Shown here one piece after another: positions 22,211 to 31,562 of a DNA stretch of 64,000 nt (positions are counted from its first letter, which is position 1; the number at the start of each line of letters is the position of its first letter). The translations under genes were made by a program, and so were the position numbers. The DNA is taken from NCBI GenBank assembly GCA_002005505.1, contig MVGU01001442.1, positions 2,501 through 66,500 of the forward strand, written 5' to 3'. This DNA is from Botryococcus braunii. Taxonomy: Eukaryota > Chlorophyta > Trebouxiophyceae. Below the pieces are notes generated by a model, which ran no database searches, had not been told where the DNA came from, and saw nothing but the letters and a program-made list of their open reading frames with translations.

Positions 22211-23705
22211 CTCAAGTGCTCGATAAAGCTGACGTCCCTACTCTCCTTCCACACTCCATTCCCCACGTACACACGATACGCTTTAGACTGGGGACAATAA
22301 CAAGTAAACATCCCAGGGATGGTCTTGGGCCCAAAAACAGACCTTTGGCCACTGGGAATGTGCACATGGGCTACACAGCCAAACGTGCGCAGCACAGACA
22401 CATCAGGTTTGACACCAAAGAATAATTCCATGGGGGTCAGGGACCTGCCTGAAGTAGGACCCACATTGTAGAGGAGGGTAGCTGTCTCAAGCGCCTCCTT
22501 CCAAAGGGAAGGGTCTGCTGCAGCATGGACCAACAGAGTCCTTGTTCGCTCCTTCAGGGTCCTATTCATCCTCTCCGCCACCCCATTCTGCTGAGGCGTG
22601 TAGGGCGCTGAGGACTCCATCTTAGTGCCCTGCTGAGCACAAAACTCTTTGAATTGCTGGTTCAGGAACTCTGAACCCCTGTCAGTCCTCACACACTTCA
22701 CAACCGTGCCTCGTTGGGTCTGCCAAAAACGGAGCAGGTCTATCACAGCCTTTGGGATGCAATCCTTTGACTTCACAGGCAGGGAGGCAACTTGGTGTGA
22801 ACTTTCATCCACTACAGTGACCCAATATCGTTCACCTGTGATGGCAGGAGGTGATATGGGACCCACAGTATCCACATGGACTCTATCGAGTGGGTGATGT
22901 GCAGGCCTGGAAGATACAGGGAAAGGAGGTCTGGAGTGTTTCCCTTGTATACACGATTCACAGTGCTTGGGGCACTCAGAGCAGGGAGCAAGGGAGATAT
23001 TGATTCCTGTAACCAGATCTTCCTTGGAGAACCTCTGCATGCTGCTGGCACCAGGATGACCTAACCTAGCATGCCACAGAGATCTCTCGCTACACACGTG
23101 TCCTTTCCTAAGATGAGACGCCTCAGCCATGTGATCAATATGTCTGCAGCCAACTTGCTGCCCTCTGACAGGACTAACAAACTCCAAAAAAAACAGACCT
23201 CGTGCGCGGGTGATATCTCCACACCACCCTTCAGGTCCCTTCATGGCTGTGTAACCACCTGCAGTGTCAGTCAGGAAAGATGCTCCATCCTGAATTGCAC
23301 CAGTGACTGAAATGAGGTTGGTATGCGCAGAAGGAACACACTGCACATTGTGCAGCCAGAATACTTCGTGCCTTGCATTCACAAGGCATACAGACCCAGA
23401 TGCAATGATTCCTCCCTTGGCGTCTGAGGTTGCCAAGTGCAGAGGAAGAGGCTGTCTATGCATAACTGGATTATGGAGCAATGAGAGATCATTGACTATA
23501 TGCACAGAGGCACCACTATCTATTAACCAAGATGTGCTGCTAGCTCCATGCGAAGTTGGGGCAAGCACATTGAGAGAGATAAACATCGCCTCACCAGAAG
23601 GAGGGGGTGGAGGTGGTAAATGCCACCCCGGAAACGTGTGTTGACTTGTTGGATAGTTATATGCTGAAGGTGGTCCAGGGCTGGAAGCGGATGAAGGCGT
23701 GCCAC
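22211..23705 (-). pseudogene. pol: Copia2 pol, protease and integrase part
   Basis: Contains a Pro-rich spacer, protease motif WLIDSGASVHIVND, GAG-pre-integrase zinc finger (LWHARLGHPGASS...CSECPKHCESCIQGKHSR) and integrase core (Asp in VHVDTVGP, Asp in VRTDRGSEF, Glu in QNGVAERMNRTLKERTRTLL). The frame is lost at both ends: upstream at the gag deletion near 23705 and downstream at the frameshift near 22210. Confidence 0.9.
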
Positions 23706-24227
23706 CCCGGCCAGATCCATCATTCTGTAGAGGTAGACCTTGAGTGTCTCCCCTGTCTTGATGCCCTGCTCCATTTCCTTGTACCACTCAAGGTTGATGT
23801 CTTGGTTGCTCCCTCCAGTGTGACTGTTCTTCACCCACGCGATGAAGTCGAACGCTGCTTTGTGGCATGAAATCTGAGAATGCCAGATGACTGGAACTGA
23901 CTGGATCAGCCACTGCTTGATGGCTGAGTTCTCCACCGACCCTGGCATTGGCCTCTCCAAAGCCGCTCTGACCCCCTTGGTGTTTGCGCACGCCTCCAAA
24001 GCTTCATACCAAAATTCAAAATTGCGCCCTCCATCATCAAGCATGACAGTCATCTTTGGATTAGAGGTATTGGGGATGTAGGCTGCCTTGTCAATCTCCA
24101 CCTTTGGTTCTGCAGTGGCTGATTGTGTCCCGGTCATAGACTGCCCTGGAGTGGCCCCACTGACTTCTCCAGGTTGAGACATTGCTGTTTCACTGCTACT
24201 TTCCTTTTCTTTGCCCCTTTTTGTCAT
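23706..24227 (-). pseudogene. gag: Copia2 gag, C-terminally deleted
   Basis: Starts MTKRGKEKESSS and encodes the N-terminal gag domain (FEFWYEALEACANTKGVRAAL; WYKEMEQGIKTGETLKVYLYRMMDLAG). Compared with Copia1, the C-terminal half of gag, including the CCHC zinc knuckle, is missing. At about 23705 the sequence jumps to the Pro-rich spacer before the protease, in another frame. This gag could not bind RNA through a zinc knuckle. Confidence 0.85.
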
Positions 24228-24602
24228 ACTATTGTCACTTCACCAGCCAAACTTACTCATAAACTTCTGGAATGCAGCAATACCCTACAATTCCCTCCAT
24301 GTCATGGAAATTTACCAGCCAGTCTTGCACAGTAGTAGCAGATATGTTCCCCTCAGAAGTTTGCGCCGGAGTCCGGCCCGACTCACTCAGTGCTTCTAGA
24401 CAACGTCTATGAATGATAAAGCACAGCTAAAACTTCAATTATGAATTTCCCAGAAAGGTAAACTGTGAGTAAGATAATGGTCCTGGTACACTCGAGTTCC
24501 CTTGCGCCGCTGCGCCATGCTCGAGCTCCTTTGTTGACGCTTACGTCTGACCCATCCGTAGACGACCTTCACTCCTGCTTTTACTTGGCTCAGCTGGAAG
24601 GG

Positions 24603-24634
24603 TGTGGGCCCATAACCTGTGAAAGGTTATGGGC
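24603..24634 (-). other. Copia2 PBS in a U5-PBS hairpin
   Basis: On the minus strand GGTTATGGGCCCACA (24603-24617) directly follows the 5' LTR. It matches, from memory, the complement of the plant initiator tRNA-Met anticodon arm. The last bases of the LTR (24625-24634) are the exact inverse of 24608-24617, so a 10-bp stem with a 7-nt loop can form across the U5/PBS junction. Confidence 0.7.
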
Positions 24635-25311
24635 AATCGGCTTTCCCTGTACAAAGCAGACAGGTCGTCAATAGACGAAGTTACTCCAGCTACAGTCCGT
24701 ACGACTGTCTGCTGAGTGCCACACACAACTGTCGGACAAGACTAGCATCTGGTGATGCCCAGCATCTTTCACAACCAGTTCCGTTACATCATTATCTTGT
24801 ACACAAGCACCGATCAAGCAATCACTAGATAAGGCTCTAGACGGCTACGTTCAAGTACATGCCTATACTCCCTGAAGTCACTGTCCCTTATCTGTTTGAG
24901 TGACTACAGGGTACACTAAGCTTGTTCACTCTCACAATAGCAACAATGATACAACACACACTGCCGCACCGTACCTGTACAAAGCAGACAGGTCGTCAAT
25001 AGACGAAGTTACTCCAGCTACAGTCCGTACGACTGTCTGCTGAGTGCCACACACAACTGTCGGACAAGACTAGCATCTGGTGATGCCCAGCATCTTTCAC
25101 AACCAGTTGGTATTCACTCCGGTGGGGCAGCCTTAAGAGTTCATCCGACAAACGTGTGATCTAGATAGGATTGTACCTTATGTTCGAAAACGTCCAGAAT
25201 CTGCCGTGTCTTAAGGTACCTTATGTTCTCAATGGACCCATATCCTAATAGTGCACACATGAAGATCACTTAAAGCACAAGGCATTCAATAATAATGTTC
25301 AGAACTCAACA
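24618..25311 (-). repeat. Copia2 5' LTR
   Basis: 694 bp, same sequence as 18881-19574 as far as I can read. Followed on the right by TSD CTTCC. Confidence 0.96.
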
Positions 25312-28309
25312 CTTCCCCTGGTCCCTGTGACTCTGTGTCACCTTCAGTCATCCCCTCTCGCTCACAGCTCTCTCCCTTATCCTGTGCCAGCAGGATATCT
25401 CGAGCCGCAGTTCGTTGCTCATAGCGTTGAGCCCGCGACAGTCCGTCCGGAGGCGGGATGGTAGTAGCCGGATGCGTGTTACGCAGTGATTGCTGTACTC
25501 GCTCTAATATCTGATGGTGTTGTCCTTTGTCCGCACTTCCTCGCGCCAGTCGTTGAATAGCGTCCAGAGCCCCGGACTGATCCAGGTCCGGCTGCTGCTC
25601 TCCCGTGCTTGCTTCGGGAGACACACTGAGAATGCCCTCCTCTTGAGAAGGCTTCCCCTGACTATCAGGCTCAGTTGCAGCCTGGTCAGGGGGTACCGGG
25701 AAGGAGCTGTCAGGTCTACTGCTGGAGCATGGGCTGCTGACAGTCTGATTCTGCATACTGCGCTGTGACAATGGCACCACTGGGTTGCTGCTGTGCAATG
25801 GCTCTGCTAAGTCTTCAGGGTACGAGAACTGCTGAGGCTGGTCAGGGAGAACAGCCATTCCCACCCGAGTAGCTCCTCGAATGTGTTCCACAAATTGAAC
25901 ATCTCTGCTCTCTCTCCAGATCCCCCCTCCCATATAGATACGATATGCCTTTGATACTGGAGAGTAACCAGTGAACATCCCAGCCACAGCCTTTGGTGCA
26001 AAGGCTCCCCTCTGCTGGTCAGGAACGTGCACAAATGCAAGGCATCCCCATGTGCGCAGCAAGGATACATCTGGTTTATATCCCATGAACATTTCGCAGG
26101 GAGATAGGGGCCTGCCTGTGCTGGGTCCCATGTTTAGGAGGGTGCAGGCTGTCTCCAGGGCTTCCTTCCACATAACAGGGCTTGCTGCAGCAAAATTGAG
26201 GAGGGTCCTGGTGCGCTCCTTGAGGGTTCTGTTGGCTCTCTCAGCAACTCCATTCTGCTGAGGGGTATATGGGGCAGATGTCTCCAGCTTAGTGCCCTGG
26301 GATGCACAAAATTCTTTGAACTTGGCATTTAAGAACTCTGTCCCTCTGTCACTGCGGATGCACTTCACTGTAGTTTCCTTCTCAGTTTGCCAATACAGAA
26401 TTAGGTCTCTGACAACAGCTCCAATTACATCTTTTGACTTCACTGGCAGCACTGCCTTCCACCCAGATGCCTCATCAGTTACAGTTACCCAAAAGCGTTC
26501 CCCAGTAATGGCTGCTGGTGATATGGGACCCACAGTGTCAATGTGGATTCTGTCAAGGGGTTTCTCAGCAGGTCTAGAGCTTTCTCCAAATGGGGGACGT
26601 GCATGCTTCCCCTCAATGCATGCTTCACAGTACTTAGGACACTTTTCACAGGGGGACATCAAGGTGTCTAGGCCAGTAACCAGTTGCTCACTGCTCAGGC
26701 GTTTCATCCAGGGGTCTCCTGGGTGTCCCAATCTGCTGTGCCACAGGGAACGTTTGGCACAGTCGTGGCTTAGACCTTTGGAGCATTTCTTCTTCAAGGC
26801 AGCTGTCACTGAATAATGAACCTTCACTGGTGCTACTGGGAGACAGTTGTGGATATAATAGAGACCATTCTCTGGTTTCACAGGCATCTGCCAACCACTC
26901 GGTCCTGAGACAGCAGTGAAGGCTCCCAGTCTATCTGTACTGAACCAGATTCCATCACGCAGAGCAGCAGATACTGAGAGAATATTGGTGGTGGCTGAGG
27001 GAACACACTGGACATGATGCAGCCACACTGGAATATGCTGAGAGGACATGAGACACACTGACCCAGTAGCAACAATACCCCCAGTGGCATCAGAGGTAGC
27101 AAGCAGCAGTGGAATAGGATGGTCATGTACTGTAGGGGCATGCAGCAGGGAAAGGTTGTTCACGAGATGTACAGACGCTCCACTGTCCACAAGCCACGAC
27201 TGTTTGGACAGTTGGTGTTTACTGCCATCCAGCACATTATAAGATACCACGTATGGCATACCTTCTGAGGGAGGAGAAGGTGGGCCTGGAGGAGGGTGCA
27301 GTAGTGGGAACGCTCCAGTGCCTGGGAATGCATGCTGTACGCTTGGAGGTGGCTGGGGTGCACCAGGCAACGGTCCTTGGGGCCACATGGCAGCAAGTTG
27401 CTGTACAGCTGCCACCACATTGCGTTGTGTCTCTGCATCCCTTTTACGTTTGCGGCAGTCTCTCCAAAAATGGCCTTTCCTGTGGCAGTAGTTGCACGTG
27501 CCTCTCACTTCTCCCCTTGATTCTGAGTCTGCTGGCTGTTTGGAGGGATTGGCCCCGCTAGTGGACAGGGCTGGAGCAGTCTCTCGTAGATCAGGCATTG
27601 CCTTCATCACCATGGCAGGCTGTTCTCCATCATCATTGTAGCCAGAGGCCTCTGCAGTGGTGGAAATGAGAGCTGCCAGATCATCCAGGGGGTAAGCTAC
27701 TGCAGTGGGCAACAGCCCGGGAGGATTAGCTGCTGCTGGCAGTCCCTGCACGATCTGGGTGGCCACATGACCATCCAAGAGGTCATGTCCATTGCGTTTC
27801 AGGCAGCCTTTGAGATTTATCATTCTAGACACATACTGAGAGATCGTTTCTCCACGTCTCATCCCTTTTGACATTTCCTTCAGCCAGTCTGCATTCGCTT
27901 GAGTGTTGTAACCACCAACAAATTTCTTGCAAATAAACAGATATGCATCATATGCTGACGGCTTACTTGACACTTCTCCTAACCATTCCTCTGGAACTGA
28001 CTCATACAGCAGAAGCATTGCAGCCGCATTATGGATAGTTCCAGGCATGGCTGACTGAATGGCAGGAAAGGAACCCTTGGCACTATTGGCAGCAGTGAAA
28101 GCATTGTCCCATACCACAAAATTTGTGCCATGACGGTCCAGTTTAATATGCACTTTGACTTGAGTGGCTATGACCTTGGGAAGTACGTCTCCCTCGCCCT
28201 TTGATGTGCTGGGTGTACACGGCTGTCGTGTGGGAGACGATGTAGATGCTTCCTCTGTTGTGGGCTCCTCCTCAGATGGCTCTCTTGATTTAGATCTCTT
28301 TCTCGCCAT
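25312..28309 (-). CDS. gag-pol: Copia1 gag-pol, 5' part: gag, protease, integrase
   Basis: Starts at ATG 28307-28309 (MARKRSKSREPSEEE). The gag domain (FVVWDNAFTAANSAKGSF; WLKEMSKGMRRGETISQYVSRM) is followed by CCHC zinc knuckle CNYCHRKGHFWRDC, a Pro-rich spacer and protease SWLVDSGASVHLVNN. Then come the GAG-pre-integrase finger (LWHSRLGHPGDPW...CEKCPKYCEACIEGKHAR) and integrase core with Asp in IHIDTVGP, Asp in IRSDRGTEF and Glu in NGVAERANRTLKERTRTLL. After a Ser/Gln-rich linker the frame meets Copia2 at GPGE and resumes at 18880. No lesion in this part. Gag starts 11 nt after the stop of the upstream ORF. Confidence 0.95.
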
Positions 28310-28320
28310 GCTGATGTTAC

Positions 28321-28845
28321 TCAGTCTGCGTTAGGTTCTGACCGCTGCGAGTCCCCGTCCTCGTCTCCGTTGTCTGTGTCCGTGCACCACTCCTCTGGGC
28401 TGAATCCTTTTCTGCTGCCCAGAAAGGAAAGTAGGAAGTCCTCGTCAAGAGTGGCGAAAGCACACTCCACTGCTGTGTAGGCTGCCCTTTCTTCCCAATA
28501 CTCGGGTTTGCTGGGTCCTCCGAGCTGTTGTAGGTGTCGTTCAAATAATGCTCGCGTGACGAAGCCTGGGTCCGCGTTGATGAATGAACACTCCCACGCA
28601 GTTACTTTGTAGGCTGGGTAAACAGAGAATCGTCGTCTGAACCACAGAGGCTGTTCGACTTTGCCCAGTCCGTACGCGCGGCTGACAAAATCCTTCACTA
28701 GAAATGCTCGTTCTTCTGGTGTCCTCGGTCCCGTATCTCCTCCAGCTCTCCTCAGGCTATCATATGTAGGTGGTGAAGGAGTTGGGGGAATAAAAGGTCT
28801 TTTACTGCCGGTCAACATCCTCCCGCTCTGCTTCGTTCGTCCCAT
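28321..28845 (-). CDS. conserved 174-residue ORF upstream of Copia1 gag, function unknown
   Basis: ATG at 28843-28845, stop TGA at 28321-28323, 174 residues. A basic N-terminus (MGRTKQSGRMLTGSKRP) and Pro-rich segment lead to a globular core with RTPEERAFLVKDF, WFRRRFSVYPAYK, ECSFINADPGF, TRALFERHLQQLGGPS, EYWEERAAYTAVE and an acidic tail. Copia3 carries a same-length homologue at 56330-56854, roughly half identical by eye with conserved blocks in the same order. It lies between the PBS and gag, in the leader position. I recognise no domain; it is not gag, which follows as its own ORF. How it is translated relative to gag is unknown. Confidence 0.8.
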   Translation of the reverse strand: MGRTKQSGRMLTGSKRPFIPPTPSPPTYDSLRRAGGDTGPRTPEERAFLVKDFVSRAYGLGKVEQPLWFRRRFSVYPAYKVTAWECSFINADPGFVTRALFERHLQQLGGPSKPEYWEERAAYTAVECAFATLDEDFLLSFLGSRKGFSPEEWCTDTDNGDEDGDSQRSEPNAD

Positions 28846-28887
28846 CGTAGGCTCGGAACATACTTTCAGTTGCCCAGCTCAAGAGTT

Positions 28888-28902
28888 GGTGGGCCCATAA
28901 CC
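28888..28902 (-). other. Copia1 primer-binding site (half-tRNA type)
   Basis: GGTTATGGGCCCACC on the minus strand directly follows the 5' LTR. From memory it is fully complementary to the anticodon arm of plant initiator tRNA-Met, and not to a tRNA 3' end, which suggests priming by a cleaved tRNA as in Drosophila copia and yeast Ty5. Confidence 0.75.
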
Positions 28903-29632
28903 TGAACAATTCTGGGCGTAATGTTCCCTGTATGTCCCGGCACGAAGGGTGTTAAGCTCGGTCGGGTCTCTTGCTGTGTGTCGGAGAGCAAGCAGAGCCC
29001 GACTGTGTGTTGGCACTTGTGGCAACTGATCAGAGATAAGCACCCGGAGTGCTCTTTCAGTCCCAAACAAGTCATTACATTGCTTCTTGCTCTCTCTCAA
29101 CGCCAAGGAATTCAAACTACCTCTTCTAAGCATTGACAGATAGTTCGCATTACCATTGTTCGATGAGCCAAGCATTAGCAACATTCTAATACTCTTATCT
29201 AGACCTCTTCCTAATCAATTTGTCCATGCAAGTTACACTAAGATGCAGCACTTCACCTGTATGTCCCGGCACGAAGGGTGTTAAGCTCGGTCGGGTCTCT
29301 TGCTGTGTGTCGGAGAGCAAGCAGAGCCCGACTGTGTGTTGGCACTTGTGGCAACTGATCAGAGATAAGCACCCGGAGTGCTCTTTCAGTCCCAAACAAG
29401 TGCCGTGCCCTTCATGCCTGCTGCCTATATCCTTTCTCGCAAGGACGCGTCAAATTGCATTACTCTCTCTCTCCAAAATGGAATCGGTCCAGATCAATTA
29501 TGGCAGAACTCTAGAGTTCTGCCATCCATTACTCTACCTCTAAGATTGTTCACATTGATTGCTATAGGGAAGCCTAGCCACTATTACTCTTCTGAGGGAA
29601 AGTCACTAATTTGTTCCTTCACTATTATAACA
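28903..29632 (-). repeat. Copia1 5' LTR
   Basis: 730 bp, same sequence as 15873-16602 as far as I can read, with the same internal 146-bp duplication. TSD AGGAC follows at 29633-29637. Confidence 0.96.
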
Positions 29633-29822
29633 AGGACCCTAACACTTCTTCTGCTTTACCAGGGGACACAATTACAAAAGAGGGTTTAGAAGTGCCATCT
29701 TCAAGCACTACATCTCCTTCCTCCCTTGCAAATTGACAATTAAGCAAGGTTTCTAGTGTTTTCTGTTGTTCGGAATAAAATTTGTCGAGACGAGTAAAAT
29801 TTGGGGAATGTGGGTTAGCCAT
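29633..29822 (-). CDS. GypsyA protease ORF, 5' part before Copia1
   Basis: ATG 29820-29822 begins directly after the gag TAA and in the same frame (MANPHSPNFTRLDKFY). About 63 codons of pre-protease sequence run to the Copia1 LTR and continue at 15867. Confidence 0.85.
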
Positions 29823-31130
29823 TTAATATCTCCCTCTTCCCCTTCTTCCTCCTCCTCCTCTGCCTCTGCCCCTGCCTCTGCCCCAGCCCCATCCTCTGCC
29901 CCTGCCCCTGCCTTGTCCAAAGCCCTGTACCATCCCTGCCCCTGCTGGCAGAGCCTGTGGGGCAGGGAGACCATGAATGGCCCCCCTACCCCTCCCCTGT
30001 GTCATGTAAATGTGTGGGGGGACTCTGTTCTCCATCGCACACTGTTGTAAGCACAACTCAATCGTGAGTTGGTCAAACGATGTGAGGGGTATATTATTCT
30101 GGAGTTTCCTGAAGGGGCACATATGAAACTCGTGGCCCCTACAATGGCACGCATGACAACGCCTATCCGGGGGTATCGCAACCCGAGTGTCTACTCGGAG
30201 ATGCGGGGCCGCACCATCCCTTCTATGTGGAAGCGGGATGAATGGTGGGGCCCCTCCCCAAGCTTGTCCAGCTGCCATACCAGCCATGCCAGCTACTCCA
30301 GCTTGCTCCTGAAGCGCTGGTGGGTGAAACACCAATGGCTGCTGCCAGTCCCATTGCCCCAGTCCTGGTCCTTGTCCTTGGGGTTGCACAGCTGCCGCTT
30401 GCCCACTTGGGGCCCCCATCCTGGTCCTCTTATAGTGTCTCTGCCCTCCCCCCATGGCAGCCTCATATTTTGTCAGTGCATTGATCATTACATCTATGTC
30501 ATTATAGGGCAAACCAGTCCCCGGGTCAATGATTGCTTTGTCTTGCAATTCTTCTCGCAGGCCCTTTTTAAAGCGATGCAACTTTTCACCCATAGACAAA
30601 GTTTCATGTGCTTCAACCTCTCCAAACAAAGTAGTGATTCTTTTTACATATTTTGACAAAGGCTCATTGCCTTGATACACAATATCAAGTTTATTACGGG
30701 CTGTGGTAGCTCTATCTTTGCTATCATACACACTTTGCATCAATTCGTTCATAATATCCAACGTTACCTCTTCATTAGGATTTGCTCTTTCAAAAGCAGC
30801 TCTTTTGGACAGCCATACCTTCCTAGGTAGTTTTCCTAAGCACCTGTACGCATAATCCACTCGCAAAGCTTGTGGCACCTTCGTTAGTACGCAATACGAA
30901 CGGACATCAGCCATGAATTGTTGCCAATCATCTTTTCGACCTTCAAACTTTTCTGGTAAATGAGCCCTTATGGCAACGGGACGAACCTCTGCTTCGCCTT
31001 CTCTAGCTTGTTGTCGTTCTTCTTCCCGATGGAGCAGATCGTCGAGTTGGCCTCGCAAGACATCCATGCGCTCGTTCATAGCGGCATTGTCCGCCTGTAT
31101 TGCTGCTATTATTTGTTGTCTTTGAGCCAT
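29823..31130 (-). CDS. gag: GypsyA gag
   Basis: 435 residues from ATG at 31128-31130 (MAQRQQIIAAIQ); the frame is open further upstream without an ATG. The gag capsid-like domain (PEKFEGRKDDWQQFMADVRSY; LDIVYQGNEPLSKYVKRI; FKKGLREELQDKAI) is followed by a Gln/Gly-rich segment and CCHC knuckle CHACHCRGHEFHMC. The C-terminus is an RG-rich tail (RGRGRGWGWGRGRGRG), which is expected to bind RNA. Ends TAA at 29823-29825, followed at once by the in-frame ATG of the protease ORF. Confidence 0.92.
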   Translation of the reverse strand: MAQRQQIIAAIQADNAAMNERMDVLRGQLDDLLHREEERQQAREGEAEVRPVAIRAHLPEKFEGRKDDWQQFMADVRSYCVLTKVPQALRVDYAYRCLGKLPRKVWLSKRAAFERANPNEEVTLDIMNELMQSVYDSKDRATTARNKLDIVYQGNEPLSKYVKRITTLFGEVEAHETLSMGEKLHRFKKGLREELQDKAIIDPGTGLPYNDIDVMINALTKYEAAMGGGQRHYKRTRMGAPSGQAAAVQPQGQGPGLGQWDWQQPLVFHPPALQEQAGVAGMAGMAAGQAWGGAPPFIPLPHRRDGAAPHLRVDTRVAIPPDRRCHACHCRGHEFHMCPFRKLQNNIPLTSFDQLTIELCLQQCAMENRVPPHIYMTQGRGRGAIHGLPAPQALPAGAGMVQGFGQGRGRGRGWGWGRGRGRGRGGGGRRGRGRY

Positions 31131-31302
31131 TTTTACTGCTCGTGCGAAGGAATGAGACCGTGTTAACCCAGGCGGAGGCCCCAACGGGGCGCCGAGTGAA
31201 ACCCGCGCTAACGCACCACAGATACCGCAAAGCTCGTCCTCACTTGATGTATAACTATTATTAGAACTACTATACACACTCTCCGTGGCCGGAGAGGGGC
31301 CT

Positions 31303-31320
31303 AGCCCCTCGCCGATACCA
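31303..31320 (-). other. GypsyA primer-binding site
   Basis: TGGTATCGGCGAGGGGC on the minus strand, two bases after the 5' LTR. TGG matches the universal tRNA CCA end. The first 12 bases TGGTATCGGCGA are shared with GypsyB1 and Copia4. The tRNA was not identified. Confidence 0.8.
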
Positions 31321-31322
31321 GC

Positions 31323-31562
31323 TGTTAGGGAGGATCCGGCGGAAGAGTTTAGGAAAGAAACGCAAGATAGTTACAAAGGAGCAACCGCCCAGACCACCTT
31401 CCACGTCCAAGTCCCTTTCCCATAATATATGCTATATTCTAGTCTAACTCTAATTAACACACGTAACACACTCCTCCCTACTCCACGGTGCTTCGTCCCA
31501 TAAGGGCGCGTCACGCCGCGACAGAGATCCGGCGTTACGACTGTACCGGAATCCCTCTAACA
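31323..31562 (-). repeat. GypsyA 5' LTR
   Basis: 240 bp, same as 11307-11546. TSD ACACC follows at 31563-31567. Confidence 0.96.

Larger units (their letters stand above)
18881..25311 (-). mobile_element. Copia2: defective Copia element nested in Copia1
   Basis: 694-bp LTRs (18881-19574 and 24618-25311) with TSD CTTCC (18876-18880 and 25312-25316). It is the innermost element of a four-level nest. Related to Copia1 in protein and layout but with a different LTR sequence and no upstream ORF. Gag lacks its C-terminal half, and a one-base frameshift lies after the integrase, yet the LTRs appear identical. Confidence 0.95.
15873..29632 (-). mobile_element. Copia1: Ty1/Copia element, interrupted only by Copia2
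   Basis: 730-bp LTRs at both ends, TSD AGGAC (15868-15872 and 29633-29637). Order on the minus strand: LTR, half-tRNA type PBS, extra ORF of 174 residues, gag-pol, polypurine tract, LTR. The gag-pol frame closes exactly across Copia2 (joined length 5,253 nt, 1,750 residues). The LTRs appear identical, so insertion was recent. Without Copia2 the element is about 7.3 kb. Confidence 0.95.
11307..31562 (-). mobile_element. GypsyA: Ty3/Gypsy chromovirus, intact apart from a nested Copia
   Basis: Bounded by 240-bp LTRs that appear identical and by the 5-bp duplication ACACC (11302-11306 and 31563-31567). On the minus strand the order is LTR, PBS, gag, protease, RT-RNase H-integrase-chromodomain, polypurine tract, LTR. 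Without Copia1 (15873-29632) it is about 6.5 kb. Gag, protease and pol lie in one reading frame separated by two single TAA codons. The identical LTRs suggest a recent insertion. Confidence 0.93.

Noticed and set aside
10683..31130. Alternative genetic code with TAA or TAG read as sense, suggested by in-frame stops between element genes
   Set aside because: Other intact ORFs end in TAA (Copia4) or TAG (GypsyA pol) at the expected C-terminus, and the in-frame stops fit readthrough or decay.
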